IMG/VR virus record: IMGVR_UViG_3300025543_000021
Location: 1-58,813 of that record
Length of the DNA stretch: 58,813 nt
Direction: 5' to 3' (one strand)
Source of the DNA: a virus
A program made the translations under genes and the position numbers. A model generated the notes under the pieces. The model was not told the origin of the DNA. It did not search any database and saw only the letters and a list, made by a program, of their open reading frames with translations. Shown here in pieces: positions 34,852-40,905 of this stretch (the stretch's first letter is position 1; each line of letters begins with the position of its first letter).

Positions 34852-35027
34852 GTACGATAAGTCGGCAGAGTTTAGAAACTCTGCTGGTTTTAGCTGAAAA
34901 TGCCGAAAGTACTAAGGCATTTGAAGAACTATCCGCCGTACTTGAAGAAATACGCACCGAAGAAGAACGCCAGAAATTAAGTAACACTAGATGGTTTCTT
35001 GGTTTACTCTTCGGTACTCGGGTTTAG
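34848..35027 (+). CDS. Small helical protein (59 aa)
   Basis: ATG 34848 overlaps the upstream TGA (ATGA). The 59-residue product is helical and Glu-rich (E-E-L-S-A-V-L-E-E-I) with a hydrophobic C-terminus W-F-L-G-L-L-F-G. Its TAG stop is the first triplet of the TAGTGCTTTACT promoter element at 35025. Coupled reading frame and stop placement support it as real. Confidence 0.62.
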   Translation: MSTISRQSLETLLVLAENAESTKAFEELSAVLEEIRTEEERQKLSNTRWFLGLLFGTRV

Positions 35028-35030
35028 TGC

Positions 35031-35059
35031 TTTACTATCGGCGTAATCCTTAGTAAAGT
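35031..35059 (+). promoter_or_regulatory. Sigma-70-like promoter before 35114
   Basis: TTTACT at 35031-35036, exactly 17 bp, TAAAGT at 35054-35059, with TAGTGC directly upstream formed by the stop codon of the preceding gene. Confidence 0.6.
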
Positions 35060-35069
35060 ACTAATAACG

Positions 35070-35087
35070 CCGCGCTTACGGGCGCGG
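35070..35087 (+). promoter_or_regulatory. Leader hairpin with TTACG loop
   Basis: CCGCGC (35070-35075), loop TTACGG, GCGCGG (35082-35087), followed by ATTTT and then the AGAAAGAGAG ribosome site of 35114. It lies between promoter and gene and belongs to a set of similar leader hairpins further right. Confidence 0.55.
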
Positions 35088-35113
35088 ATTTTAAACTAGA
35101 AAGAGAGAATGTT

Positions 35114-35641
35114 ATGAATCATCAGTTTGATGCACACGATACAGAGTATCGAGTAATACGAGAGCAGTTCGAGCATATTGGCTTTAGTAGCCATTTAGCG
35201 CGTAGGTTACACGACCTTATGAAAGATGCCCACGTAGAATTACTTACGATAGGCGGTTCAATACCTAACGAAGCGATTGACCAGTTCCCTGAAATTGTTA
35301 CGTTAGCGAAAACTTACGCAGCGTGGAATTTACGCGCTGACCCTATCCCTGACCGCGTAGCTTACCGCTCCGATGCAGCCGCTAACCACGCGCTGATCGA
35401 CGACCAAATACATATCGAACGTACTACCGCGTTACGCGATCGGTTGATAGTAGAAAAGCACCAAGCACACGATTGGGATGTTAGAGAAAAGCATTTAGGT
35501 CACCACATTCACGAGCTTACTTACGATATGACAGTATTGCTAGATAAAGTAAAAGTAACCCCCGCTAGATTATCCGTCGACGATATCGACGATGATCGAT
35601 GCGAGTCTGATTACGCCGACGAGTACCACCAAGGTGCCTAA
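35114..35641 (+). CDS. His/Asp-rich early protein
   Basis: The 175-residue product is helical and unusually rich in His and Asp (H-D-T-E-Y-R, N-H-A-L-I-D-D-Q, H-Q-A-H-D-W-D, H-H-I-H-E-L), with an acidic C-terminus. The His/Asp pattern could bind metal, but it matches no HD-domain order I can define. Codons here are more G/C-rich than in the replication genes. Confidence 0.68.
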   Translation: MNHQFDAHDTEYRVIREQFEHIGFSSHLARRLHDLMKDAHVELLTIGGSIPNEAIDQFPEIVTLAKTYAAWNLRADPIPDRVAYRSDAAANHALIDDQIHIERTTALRDRLIVEKHQAHDWDVREKHLGHHIHELTYDMTVLLDKVKVTPARLSVDDIDDDRCESDYADEYHQGA

Positions 35642-35873
35642 GCGTTATAAACCACTAGGTCGCGGTCGAGTTTATACTCGACCCTTCCGAGAGATATCGA
35701 CTGTCCCTCGGATCGACGACCATCGAGAAAAGTACCCGTCTCGACCTGTAACGATGGATTGCACTAGTAAACGCGAGTCGCGTCCAGCGGTTAACGTAAC
35801 GATTGCCCCAGCGTATAACAAAGGCGCGTACCAAGTTATTCCCCATTCAGATATCAAACATATAGGAAGATAA
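35592..35873 (+). CDS. Basic protein overlapping 35114 gene
   Basis: The frame is open from ATG 35592, which overlaps the previous gene by 50 bases; GTG 35634, overlapping its TAA, is an alternative start. The product (93 or 79 residues) is basic: P-K-R-Y-K-P-L-G-R-G-R and R-P-F-R-E. It could bind nucleic acid. No family is recognised. Confidence 0.55.
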   Translation: MIDASLITPTSTTKVPKRYKPLGRGRVYTRPFREISTVPRIDDHREKYPSRPVTMDCTSKRESRPAVNVTIAPAYNKGAYQVIPHSDIKHIGR

Positions 35874-35874
35874 T

Positions 35875-36102
35875 ATGAGAAATGAAACAGGCTGGACACC
35901 TAGCGATGTAGCGCGTAGCAAAATCTTAACAGATTTGAATACCGATATATGCGTCGCAGCTAACGCATTTGAATTTAGTGATGCGTTTGAAAAACAAACA
36001 CTTAAATGCCAAATAACAATTTATAAACAATTACGATCTCGCTGGAACCACGACGACTCAGGAACAGTGGACCGACTCGAAGAAGAACTATTCCCCGCTT
36101 AG
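35875..36102 (+). CDS. Small early protein
   Basis: The 75-residue product starts at ATG behind TAGGAAGATA, one base after the preceding stop. It is helical with no motif. Its TAG stop forms the start of the next TAGTGCTTTACC promoter element. Confidence 0.65.
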   Translation: MRNETGWTPSDVARSKILTDLNTDICVAANAFEFSDAFEKQTLKCQITIYKQLRSRWNHDDSGTVDRLEEELFPA

Positions 36103-36105
36103 TGC

Positions 36106-36134
36106 TTTACCGTCGCGTAATCGCGTTTTATAAT
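36106..36134 (+). promoter_or_regulatory. Strong sigma-70-like promoter before 36201
   Basis: TTTACC at 36106-36111, exactly 17 bp, consensus TATAAT at 36129-36134. The stop codon of the gene ending at 36102 lies just upstream. Confidence 0.72.
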
Positions 36135-36142
36135 AGCCTTTA

Positions 36143-36163
36143 CCGCGCCGCCTACGGGCGCGG
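36143..36163 (+). promoter_or_regulatory. Leader hairpin followed by T-run
   Basis: CCGCGCC (36143-36149) pairs with GGCGCGG (36157-36163); loop GCCTACG, or alternatively an inner stem with loop TACG. GATTTTT follows. It looks like an intrinsic terminator but sits after the promoter and before the ribosome site of 36201, so attenuation or 5'-end protection is possible. Confidence 0.55.
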
Positions 36164-36200
36164 GATTTTTAACCATTAGAAAGATAGAAAGGAACGAAAA

Positions 36201-36554
36201 ATGCAAAATATCCAAATAGAAAACCTATTAGATTATTTTACCGAAAACGATAACTGGGAAGAATTAAGTTACCCAGGATCTGAAGAGATTCAGCATTTTA
36301 AGAAAGGTGCTTATAAAGTTAATTCGAACGAACTACCCGATTATGAAGAACTATACGAGTTACTCGAAAAAGATTTACGGGTAACAGATTTAGAAAAACA
36401 TAAGTTCGAAACAGTAGTTAACGAAATATGGATTTTTAAGATTGACGTAGGGAACGGAGAACCTATTAGAGTTTACCAGATTGACGTATGGACTTACCAC
36501 GATGTGACCCCTTACGAAATACGCCGATGGGATATCGGATTGATAGGCTGCTAG
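36201..36554 (+). CDS. Acidic early protein
   Basis: The 117-residue product is strongly acidic in its N-terminal 75 residues (many Glu in helices) and beta-like in the C-terminus (I-W-I-F-K-I-D-V, V-Y-Q-I-D-V-W). Strong promoter, leader hairpin and AGAAAGGA site precede it. No family is known; charge would allow DNA mimicry, which is speculation. Confidence 0.68.
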   Translation: MQNIQIENLLDYFTENDNWEELSYPGSEEIQHFKKGAYKVNSNELPDYEELYELLEKDLRVTDLEKHKFETVVNEIWIFKIDVGNGEPIRVYQIDVWTYHDVTPYEIRRWDIGLIGC

Positions 36555-36560
36555 ATTTAC

Positions 36561-36576
36561 CGCCCCTACGGGGGCG
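36561..36576 (+). promoter_or_regulatory. Leader hairpin with C(TACG)G tetraloop
   Basis: CGCCCC, loop TACG, GGGGCG: a 6-bp stem closed by a UNCG-type tetraloop, directly before the AGAAAGGAG site of 36598. No T-run follows, so it is unlikely to be a terminator. Confidence 0.55.
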
Positions 36577-36597
36577 TTTACTTAGAAAGGAGAATTT

Positions 36598-37068
36598 ATG
36601 ACTAACGTATTAGCTATACGAACAGACGGCTACTCGAAAAACCTAGATAAAACTAGGATCGATAACGCCAAAATGATGTCGACTGGCCCGTGGAACGTAA
36701 ACCCCAAACGACTGATCGACAACCAATGCTGGATTGTACTTTACCGAAACAACTACCCTGACGTGATTGCCACGATTAGAAAACCATGGTGGGTCGAGCC
36801 GATTAATAATAGATACCTGATACAGCTGCACTTTAATTACGCTACGACGGTACGCGACGATTTGCGATACGACTGTGAACCGTGGAACGGGAAACGCAAT
36901 CCGATGTATTACACAACATTCGAAAAGATCTTCCCTAACGATATGCACGAAGATTATTTAGAAATGAATCCAGCACCTGAATGGTCGGATACCGAATTGT
37001 TCGGAGAAGTACGACCGACGACACCCGTATGGCACGCAGCTACACAAACATACCAAGTACATATTTAG
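36598..37068 (+). CDS. Early protein of unknown function
   Basis: The 156-residue product has a mixed alpha/beta composition rich in Trp, Tyr, Asn and Pro (Q-C-W-I-V-L-Y, K-P-W-W-V-E-P). No catalytic signature is recognised. It is followed after 12 bases by the gene at 37081 with an AAAGGAGG site. Confidence 0.66.
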   Translation: MTNVLAIRTDGYSKNLDKTRIDNAKMMSTGPWNVNPKRLIDNQCWIVLYRNNYPDVIATIRKPWWVEPINNRYLIQLHFNYATTVRDDLRYDCEPWNGKRNPMYYTTFEKIFPNDMHEDYLEMNPAPEWSDTELFGEVRPTTPVWHAATQTYQVHI

Positions 37069-37080
37069 AAAGGAGGTCAG

Positions 37081-37383
37081 ATGATCGATTACAACAATTT
37101 ATTCCGCATTGCTCGAGAACAGTTTTGGCAATTTAGACCGTCGGAAGATACATTCGAACTCTGGGCGCAAAAACATACAGTGATCGACCATGTCGGACAA
37201 GCGTTATTAGTACGACTAGATATCGACGTAGAAACAGAAGACGAAAGCGTTGTAGAGTTTCACGATGAGATCTGGATTATAGATAACGGAGGCGATACGC
37301 TATTACTTAACAATAACAACGATGTCAGAGATTTTGAAGAATTATTAGAAATAGCACTGAACGAAAGACAAGGGGGATACTAG
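37081..37383 (+). CDS. Acidic early protein, paralogue of 38188 product
   Basis: The 100-residue product shares a pattern with the gene at 38188: R-x-S/K-x-T-F-x-x-W-A near residues 20-30, L-L/I-R-x near residue 44, and a D/N-G-G/D-D/N turn near residue 70. It is strongly acidic. Function is unknown; small acidic paralogues in phage early regions often target host proteins, which is inference. Confidence 0.66.
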   Translation: MIDYNNLFRIAREQFWQFRPSEDTFELWAQKHTVIDHVGQALLVRLDIDVETEDESVVEFHDEIWIIDNGGDTLLLNNNNDVRDFEELLEIALNERQGGY

Positions 37384-37694
37384 TGGATATTAACCTAGAA
37401 ACTTATTTAAAACCCGCGAAACAAGTTATCGCGATTAACCCAAAATATCAGCAGTTAGTTACAAAATACTGCGAAGCACATCGCAGAGTAGACTTTCACG
37501 TTGACTGCGCAGCTCGACTCGAAGATGACGAGACTACGATGGGTTCCGAATATTCCAAACACCTTAAAGCAGAAGAAAAGTGGCATAGCCGCGCTTGCGA
37601 AATAGAATTAGAACTGCCGCAACGAGAATTAGCGCACCTTTGGAAAGTATTCCACAACCTGATAGACGCAGAAAACTCGCGACTCTCGGCTTAG
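37383..37694 (+). CDS. Helical early protein
   Basis: GTG 37383 overlaps the upstream TAG (TAGTG). The 103-residue product is helical with several His and Cys (H-R-R-V-D-F-H-V-D-C, W-H-S-R-A-C). A metal site is conceivable. The TAG stop is again the start of a TAGTGCTTTACC promoter element. Confidence 0.62.
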   Translation: MDINLETYLKPAKQVIAINPKYQQLVTKYCEAHRRVDFHVDCAARLEDDETTMGSEYSKHLKAEEKWHSRACEIELELPQRELAHLWKVFHNLIDAENSRLSA

Positions 37695-37697
37695 TGC

Positions 37698-37726
37698 TTT
37701 ACCGTCCTTTTATCGGGGGTTATAAT
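37698..37726 (+). promoter_or_regulatory. Strong sigma-70-like promoter before 37789
   Basis: TTTACC at 37698-37703, exactly 17 bp, consensus TATAAT at 37721-37726; the gene ending at 37694 supplies the upstream TAG. Confidence 0.72.
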
Positions 37727-37736
37727 TAGCTTAACC

Positions 37737-37752
37737 GCGCCCTTACGGGCGT
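37737..37752 (+). promoter_or_regulatory. Leader hairpin followed by T-run
   Basis: CGCCC (37738-37742), loop TTAC, GGGCG (37747-37751), with a G-T pair outside, then AGGATTTTT. It lies between the promoter at 37698 and the gene at 37789, as in the other early leaders. Confidence 0.5.
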
Positions 37753-37788
37753 AGGATTTTTAACTAGAAAGATAGAAAGGAAAGAAAA

Positions 37789-38142
37789 ATGCAAGACTTA
37801 CGATTAGAAGAATATACCGTAAACCATATTATGACCGAAGGCTTTACCACCGAAAAAAGGTTTAGCCCCGAGTTAGTCGCAATACTTACGAAAGCTACGC
37901 GAAACGAAGGCATGGACGCTTGTGTAGAATTGCGTAATTTAGAAGACGACGGACAAGAACATTATTATATGCCAGAAAACAGCGAATACATCCCAGTGAC
38001 CCAATGGTGTTCCGAAGAAGAAGAGACCGAACCACAAGTTTGGTCGATATTTATGTTTAACGACCCCGTTACGAAAAGTACGCGAATGATTGGTTGGATA
38101 TGTGATAGCCATTGCGAAGCATACTTACGAAAGATTGTTTAA
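37789..38142 (+). CDS. Acidic early protein
   Basis: The 117-residue product is acidic, with a helical N-terminus, T-Q-W-C-S-E-E-E-E near the middle, and a beta-like C-terminus (V-W-S-I-F-M-F-N-D, R-M-I-G-W-I). It follows an AGAAAGGA site. No family is recognised. Confidence 0.66.
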   Translation: MQDLRLEEYTVNHIMTEGFTTEKRFSPELVAILTKATRNEGMDACVELRNLEDDGQEHYYMPENSEYIPVTQWCSEEEETEPQVWSIFMFNDPVTKSTRMIGWICDSHCEAYLRKIV

Positions 38143-38149
38143 CTTACCC

Positions 38150-38163
38150 GCCCTTACGAGGGC
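38150..38163 (+). promoter_or_regulatory. Leader hairpin with TACG loop
   Basis: GCCCT (38150-38154), loop TACG, AGGGC (38159-38163), just before the AGAAAGGAG site of 38188. It repeats the layout at 36561-36576. Confidence 0.5.
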
Positions 38164-38187
38164 ATTTACCCTAGAAAGGAGAAAGGT

Positions 38188-38511
38188 ATGACACTATTAA
38201 CGAAAGAGATTATCGAAACGGATTGGTCAAATATGTACCGATTACTATACGAACATTATTACCCAACGCGACTGGATAAGTCGCAAACATTTGCACGCTG
38301 GGCAGATGAAAACGTAAAGATCGAATACTTTAGCCCAGCGATGTTAATTAGGACGAGTACTTGCGCATCAGAGCCACTGGAAGTGAAGTATTACGCCTTA
38401 ATGAACGACGGTGATAATTGCGAGATTGACGAGCGCGATTATTTAAACCCCCACGGTCATTTGAACCGTGACGATTGGGAACGACGCGAAAAAGACTTAG
38501 ACCACTTTTAA
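38188..38511 (+). CDS. Acidic early protein, paralogue of 37081 product
   Basis: The 107-residue product resembles the 37081 product in layout: T-F-A-R-W-A-D-E-N near residue 31, M-L-I-R-T near residue 51, and N-D-G-D-N near residue 72. The C-terminus is charged (R-R-E-K-D-L-D-H-F). Function is unknown. Confidence 0.66.
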   Translation: MTLLTKEIIETDWSNMYRLLYEHYYPTRLDKSQTFARWADENVKIEYFSPAMLIRTSTCASEPLEVKYYALMNDGDNCEIDERDYLNPHGHLNRDDWERREKDLDHF

Positions 38512-38520
38512 GGAACAGAT

Positions 38521-38799
38521 ATGGAACCAAGAAATACAATCGCCGAGATGGACTTGAGCAACCTGACCGACGAGCAAGTTGAAGTGATGACCAAACTGGC
38601 ACGGTTTGCTGAAGATGGCTTTGATCAATCAGCAGAAAGAACGCCTAACCACAAAATTCGGGTTTTCCGAGAAAAGCAAGCAGGACAGTGCATGGTTCTT
38701 CGCCATCGACTACGTCAAGAAAAAGAAAACCGCAGTGAATTGTGGAACCCAGTGCGCGATGCAGACCGAATAAACATCGACGGGCTGATTCGTTTTTAA
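38521..38799 (+). CDS. Last gene of early block
   Basis: The 92-residue, charged helical product follows 9 bases after its neighbour and ends 18 bases before a strong intrinsic terminator. Codon use is less A/T-rich than in adjacent genes. No motif is recognised. Confidence 0.64.
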   Translation: MEPRNTIAEMDLSNLTDEQVEVMTKLARFAEDGFDQSAERTPNHKIRVFREKQAGQCMVLRHRLRQEKENRSELWNPVRDADRINIDGLIRF

Positions 38800-38817
38800 C
38801 AAAACCGCGATTTGATT

Positions 38818-38842
38818 AAGCCCGCCTCGAGCGGGCTTTTTT
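38818..38842 (+). terminator. Intrinsic terminator closing the early block
   Basis: AAGCCCGC, loop CTCGA, GCGGGCTT, then a T-run to 38842: an 8-bp GC-rich stem with classic rho-independent layout. It ends transcription of the long early region. Confidence 0.9.
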
Positions 38843-39145
38843 ATACCTATTAAAAAGATTAGAGATATTGCGTATATTGTCTATTTAGAAAAAAAACTTT
38901 TTTTTATTTTTTTAACTTAGAAGAGCAATAAAGTAATAGAAGTAATAGAGTGAGTGAAAAAAGCTCTATAGACCGAGAGTCGGGGGCCGTGTTGAGTGTT
39001 GAGAGAAAGTAATAGAAAACGTATTAGTTATTGAAACTGAAACAGTGAATAGAGTAGAGAGGCCGCGAGCGAAATCTTTTTATTCTTTATTATTTTATTT
39101 ATTTTAGAATATAGTTCTCTCATCGAAACCGCTCGGATCCATTGA
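38843..39145. promoter_or_regulatory. AT-rich gap with GTAATAGA repeats
   Basis: Together with the terminator this makes a 346-base gene-free gap. It contains an A8/T8 hairpin (38889-38905), three GTAATAGA copies (38933, 38942, 39008), and the 20-base sequence 38932-38951 that occurs inverted at 18519-18538. No gene or clear promoter was found. An origin-like or regulatory role is possible. Confidence 0.4.
38932..38951 (+). repeat. 20-base repeat, direct copy (AGTAATAGA type)
   Basis: This is the partner of 18519-18538. It holds two tandem AGTAATAGA units; a third GTAATAGA follows at 39008. Confidence 0.7.
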
Positions 39146-39730
39146 ATGAAAGACCTACAGTACACTCCGCTAACACCATCAGACGACGGCATGGGCTATA
39201 TCGACTCGGATGGTAAGAGATGGCAACCGCTAAACCCAAAGCAAAAGAAGTTCGCCAGAGAGTATTTAAAAGGCCAAAACGCTACCGAAGCAGCCGTTAA
39301 AGCAGGGTATACGAAGAATCGAGCAGCAGCCAAACGACAAGGCAGCGTCTTACTGAACCACAACCCGTTACTCCGAAACTATCTGATCGACCAGGAAATC
39401 AAGGAGGCAGAGAGGGATAGAGTTTCTATGGAGGGACACCTATCCGCGCTTCATGACTTGAGGGAAGAGGCACGCGAGTCCGGACAGATTAACGCAGCCA
39501 TTACAGCCGAGATCCATCGAGGCAAGGTCGGCGGGTTGTACATCGATCGACGCGAGGTTTTGACCGCTAAGATCGACGGACTATCCAAGGATCAGCTGAT
39601 CGATCGACTCGGAGCTTTGATCACGAAGCGCGTACCGCAAACGATCGAGGGAAGGATTACGAATCGAATCGGATCGACCGACGGATCGACTGATCGAGAA
39701 CCAGTATTAGTTGATCGAGGGATCGACTGA
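39146..39730 (+). CDS. terS: Terminase small subunit (Terminase_2 type)
   Basis: The 194-residue product has the small-terminase N-terminal HTH: L-N-P-K-Q-K-K-F-A-R-E-Y, then N-A-T-E-A-A-V-K-A-G-Y and R-Q-G-S-V-L-L. A coiled oligomerisation helix and a basic C-terminus follow. It should recognise the packaging site and bring DNA to TerL, which lies 3.9 kb away. The 3' third of the gene is built of GATCGA-rich DNA continuing past its stop, a candidate binding site. Confidence 0.88.
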   Translation: MKDLQYTPLTPSDDGMGYIDSDGKRWQPLNPKQKKFAREYLKGQNATEAAVKAGYTKNRAAAKRQGSVLLNHNPLLRNYLIDQEIKEAERDRVSMEGHLSALHDLREEARESGQINAAITAEIHRGKVGGLYIDRREVLTAKIDGLSKDQLIDRLGALITKRVPQTIEGRITNRIGSTDGSTDREPVLVDRGID

Positions 39731-39748
39731 TCGATCGATCGATCGAGC
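39545..39748 (+). repeat. GATC/GATCGA cluster at the 3' end of the small terminase gene
   Basis: I count about 16 GATC tetramers here, many as GATCGA(C/G), ending in four back-to-back GATC units at 39729-39744. The density continues into non-coding DNA, so codons alone do not explain it. It may be a pac/cos recognition site or an origin-type iteron array. Confidence 0.6.
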
Positions 39749-39839
39749 CATTGAACCAGCGACGGTGGCCGCACCCACCCACCCACCACGATTCACGGAC
39801 GGCGAGCCAGCGAGGGACGGATTGACGGAGCGGTTGAGC

Positions 39840-39960
39840 GAAACGGTTGGGATTAGCCGCGACTGATGGAAACAGTTAGGATTCGTGCTAACGAATTTGT
39901 TAAGCCGCGCCCCTTAAAGAAACAGTTTGGTTATGTGCTAACCATTTAGTTAAGGCGCGT
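39840..39960 (+). repeat. Imperfect direct repeats with conserved hairpins
   Basis: GAAAC(A/G)GTTxGG begins at 39840, 39869 and 39919. In the last two units the following stems differ in sequence but both pair: ATTCGT/ACGAAT (39881-39896) and TGGTTA/TAACCA (39928-39944), each around a shared GTGCTAAC, then T-T-x-GTTAAGxCGCG. Compensatory change points to selection for structure. Confidence 0.55.
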
Positions 39961-40061
39961 CATTGCCCAGGGCGAGGTAATCTAACTATTTTGTTAAGTG
40001 ACGACAGACTAATTAGCCTAAATAACTAAATAGTGGTTAGAGAATATAGTTTATTTAGTGC

Positions 40062-40090
40062 TTGACCAATTAACCATATAAGCCTATAGT
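40062..40090 (+). promoter_or_regulatory. Strong sigma-70 promoter before 40136
   Basis: TTGACC at 40062-40067, exactly 17 bp, TATAGT at 40085-40090. The -35 is closer to host consensus than the TTTAC type used in the early block, suggesting separate, possibly constitutive expression. Confidence 0.75.
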
Positions 40091-40135
40091 TTACTCAATC
40101 CGGCGCATATCGCACCGGCTTATAGGTAAACTATT

Positions 40136-40621
40136 ATGAACACTAAGACAAAAACACAAGCACCAGAGCAAACAGCACGCGAAGCTAAGGAAGCACTAGA
40201 CAAGGCAGGTTCAAGCTTTAAGGAAGAGTTAAGTCCACTACAAAAGCTCAAGCAGAAAGCAACTGCTAAGGTATACGTTACTGGTGGTTCCGCTAACCTA
40301 GTAGGTACTTATACAGTAGCTAATATAGATGACCCACGCTGGTCTAAACTGTTCGATGTTATGACTAAGCAAGCGGGCAAGTTAGCCCAAGGCATGATCT
40401 CACGCTTAGATGATAATGATCAGATTGTTATTGATGAAGCTACCGCAGCTATTATAGCTGAGTCATTGGTTAATAAGTCCACTACTAACACAGTAGTAGA
40501 AACCTACTTACCCATGCTGTTAGGTGGCCCTTGGCCAAAAGCTCGCGGCAATCAAAAGATGCGTGACGTTGTAGGTGAAGGCATAAACTTCTCGTTTGCA
40601 ATGTTCAAACGCGTCAAGTAA
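40136..40621 (+). CDS. Stand-alone accessory gene (moron-like), unknown function
   Basis: The 161-residue product has a charged, helical N-terminus and a compact domain with V-Y-V-T-G-G-S-A-N-L-V-G-T-Y and G-G-P-W-P-K. It has its own promoter (40062-40090) and terminator (40634-40661), the usual layout of a phage moron. Flanking CTAAC/GTTAG palindromes set it apart further. Its ribosome site is weak (TAGGTAAACT). Function is unknown. Confidence 0.75.
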   Translation: MNTKTKTQAPEQTAREAKEALDKAGSSFKEELSPLQKLKQKATAKVYVTGGSANLVGTYTVANIDDPRWSKLFDVMTKQAGKLAQGMISRLDDNDQIVIDEATAAIIAESLVNKSTTNTVVETYLPMLLGGPWPKARGNQKMRDVVGEGINFSFAMFKRVK

Positions 40622-40633
40622 CTAACTAACTAA

Positions 40634-40661
40634 GGGGCGGCTAATCACCGCCCCTTTTTTT
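40634..40661 (+). terminator. Intrinsic terminator after 40136 gene
   Basis: GGGGCGG (40634-40640), loop CTAATCA, CCGCCCC (40648-40654), then seven T. It isolates the gene at 40136 from the virion operon downstream. Confidence 0.92.
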
Positions 40662-40663
40662 AT

Positions 40664-40777
40664 CTGTTAGCTAACAGTTTAACTAAGGGGCGCTCACCAC
40701 TTAACCTAACGGTTAGCCCTGCCGCATAACCTAACGGTTAGCGCAAGGGGGTATACCCCCCTTTGGCGCGCTGCGCC
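40664..40777. repeat. Palindrome cluster behind the terminator
   Basis: CTGTTAGCTAACAG (40664-40677) is a perfect palindrome. TAACCTAACGGTTAGC occurs twice (40702-40717, 40727-40742), each with a CTAAC/GGTTAG hairpin. GGGGGTATACCCCC (40747-40760) is another perfect palindrome, followed by GGCGCGC-TGCGCC. These resemble operator or recombination sites; the CTAAC/GTTA words echo the repeats at 39.9 kb. Confidence 0.6.
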
Positions 40778-40905
40778 TCCCCCCCGCCCGCCCACTTGGT
40801 TCCTGCCTCATAGTTTGCGATTTATTTACTACGGATTAATACCATTTCATTTTTTAAAAATTTTTCGCAAAATTTTCGTATGAAAAAATTTTCGGGAGTT
40901 ATATT

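Larger units (their letters stand above)
39731..40135. other. Non-coding region with hairpin repeats
   Basis: This 405-base gap has no credible gene. It holds the end of the GATC cluster, a C-rich stretch (CACCCACCCACCCACC, 39772-39787), three GAAAC(A/G)GTT(A/G/T)GG repeats with hairpins (39840-39960), and the promoter at 40062-40090. It could include the packaging site or a replication origin. Confidence 0.55.

Noticed and set aside
35592-35899. Minus-strand frames opposite the basic protein gene
   Set aside because: They have no ribosome sites and are opposite a coupled plus-strand operon; their composition mirrors the Arg-rich plus-strand codons.
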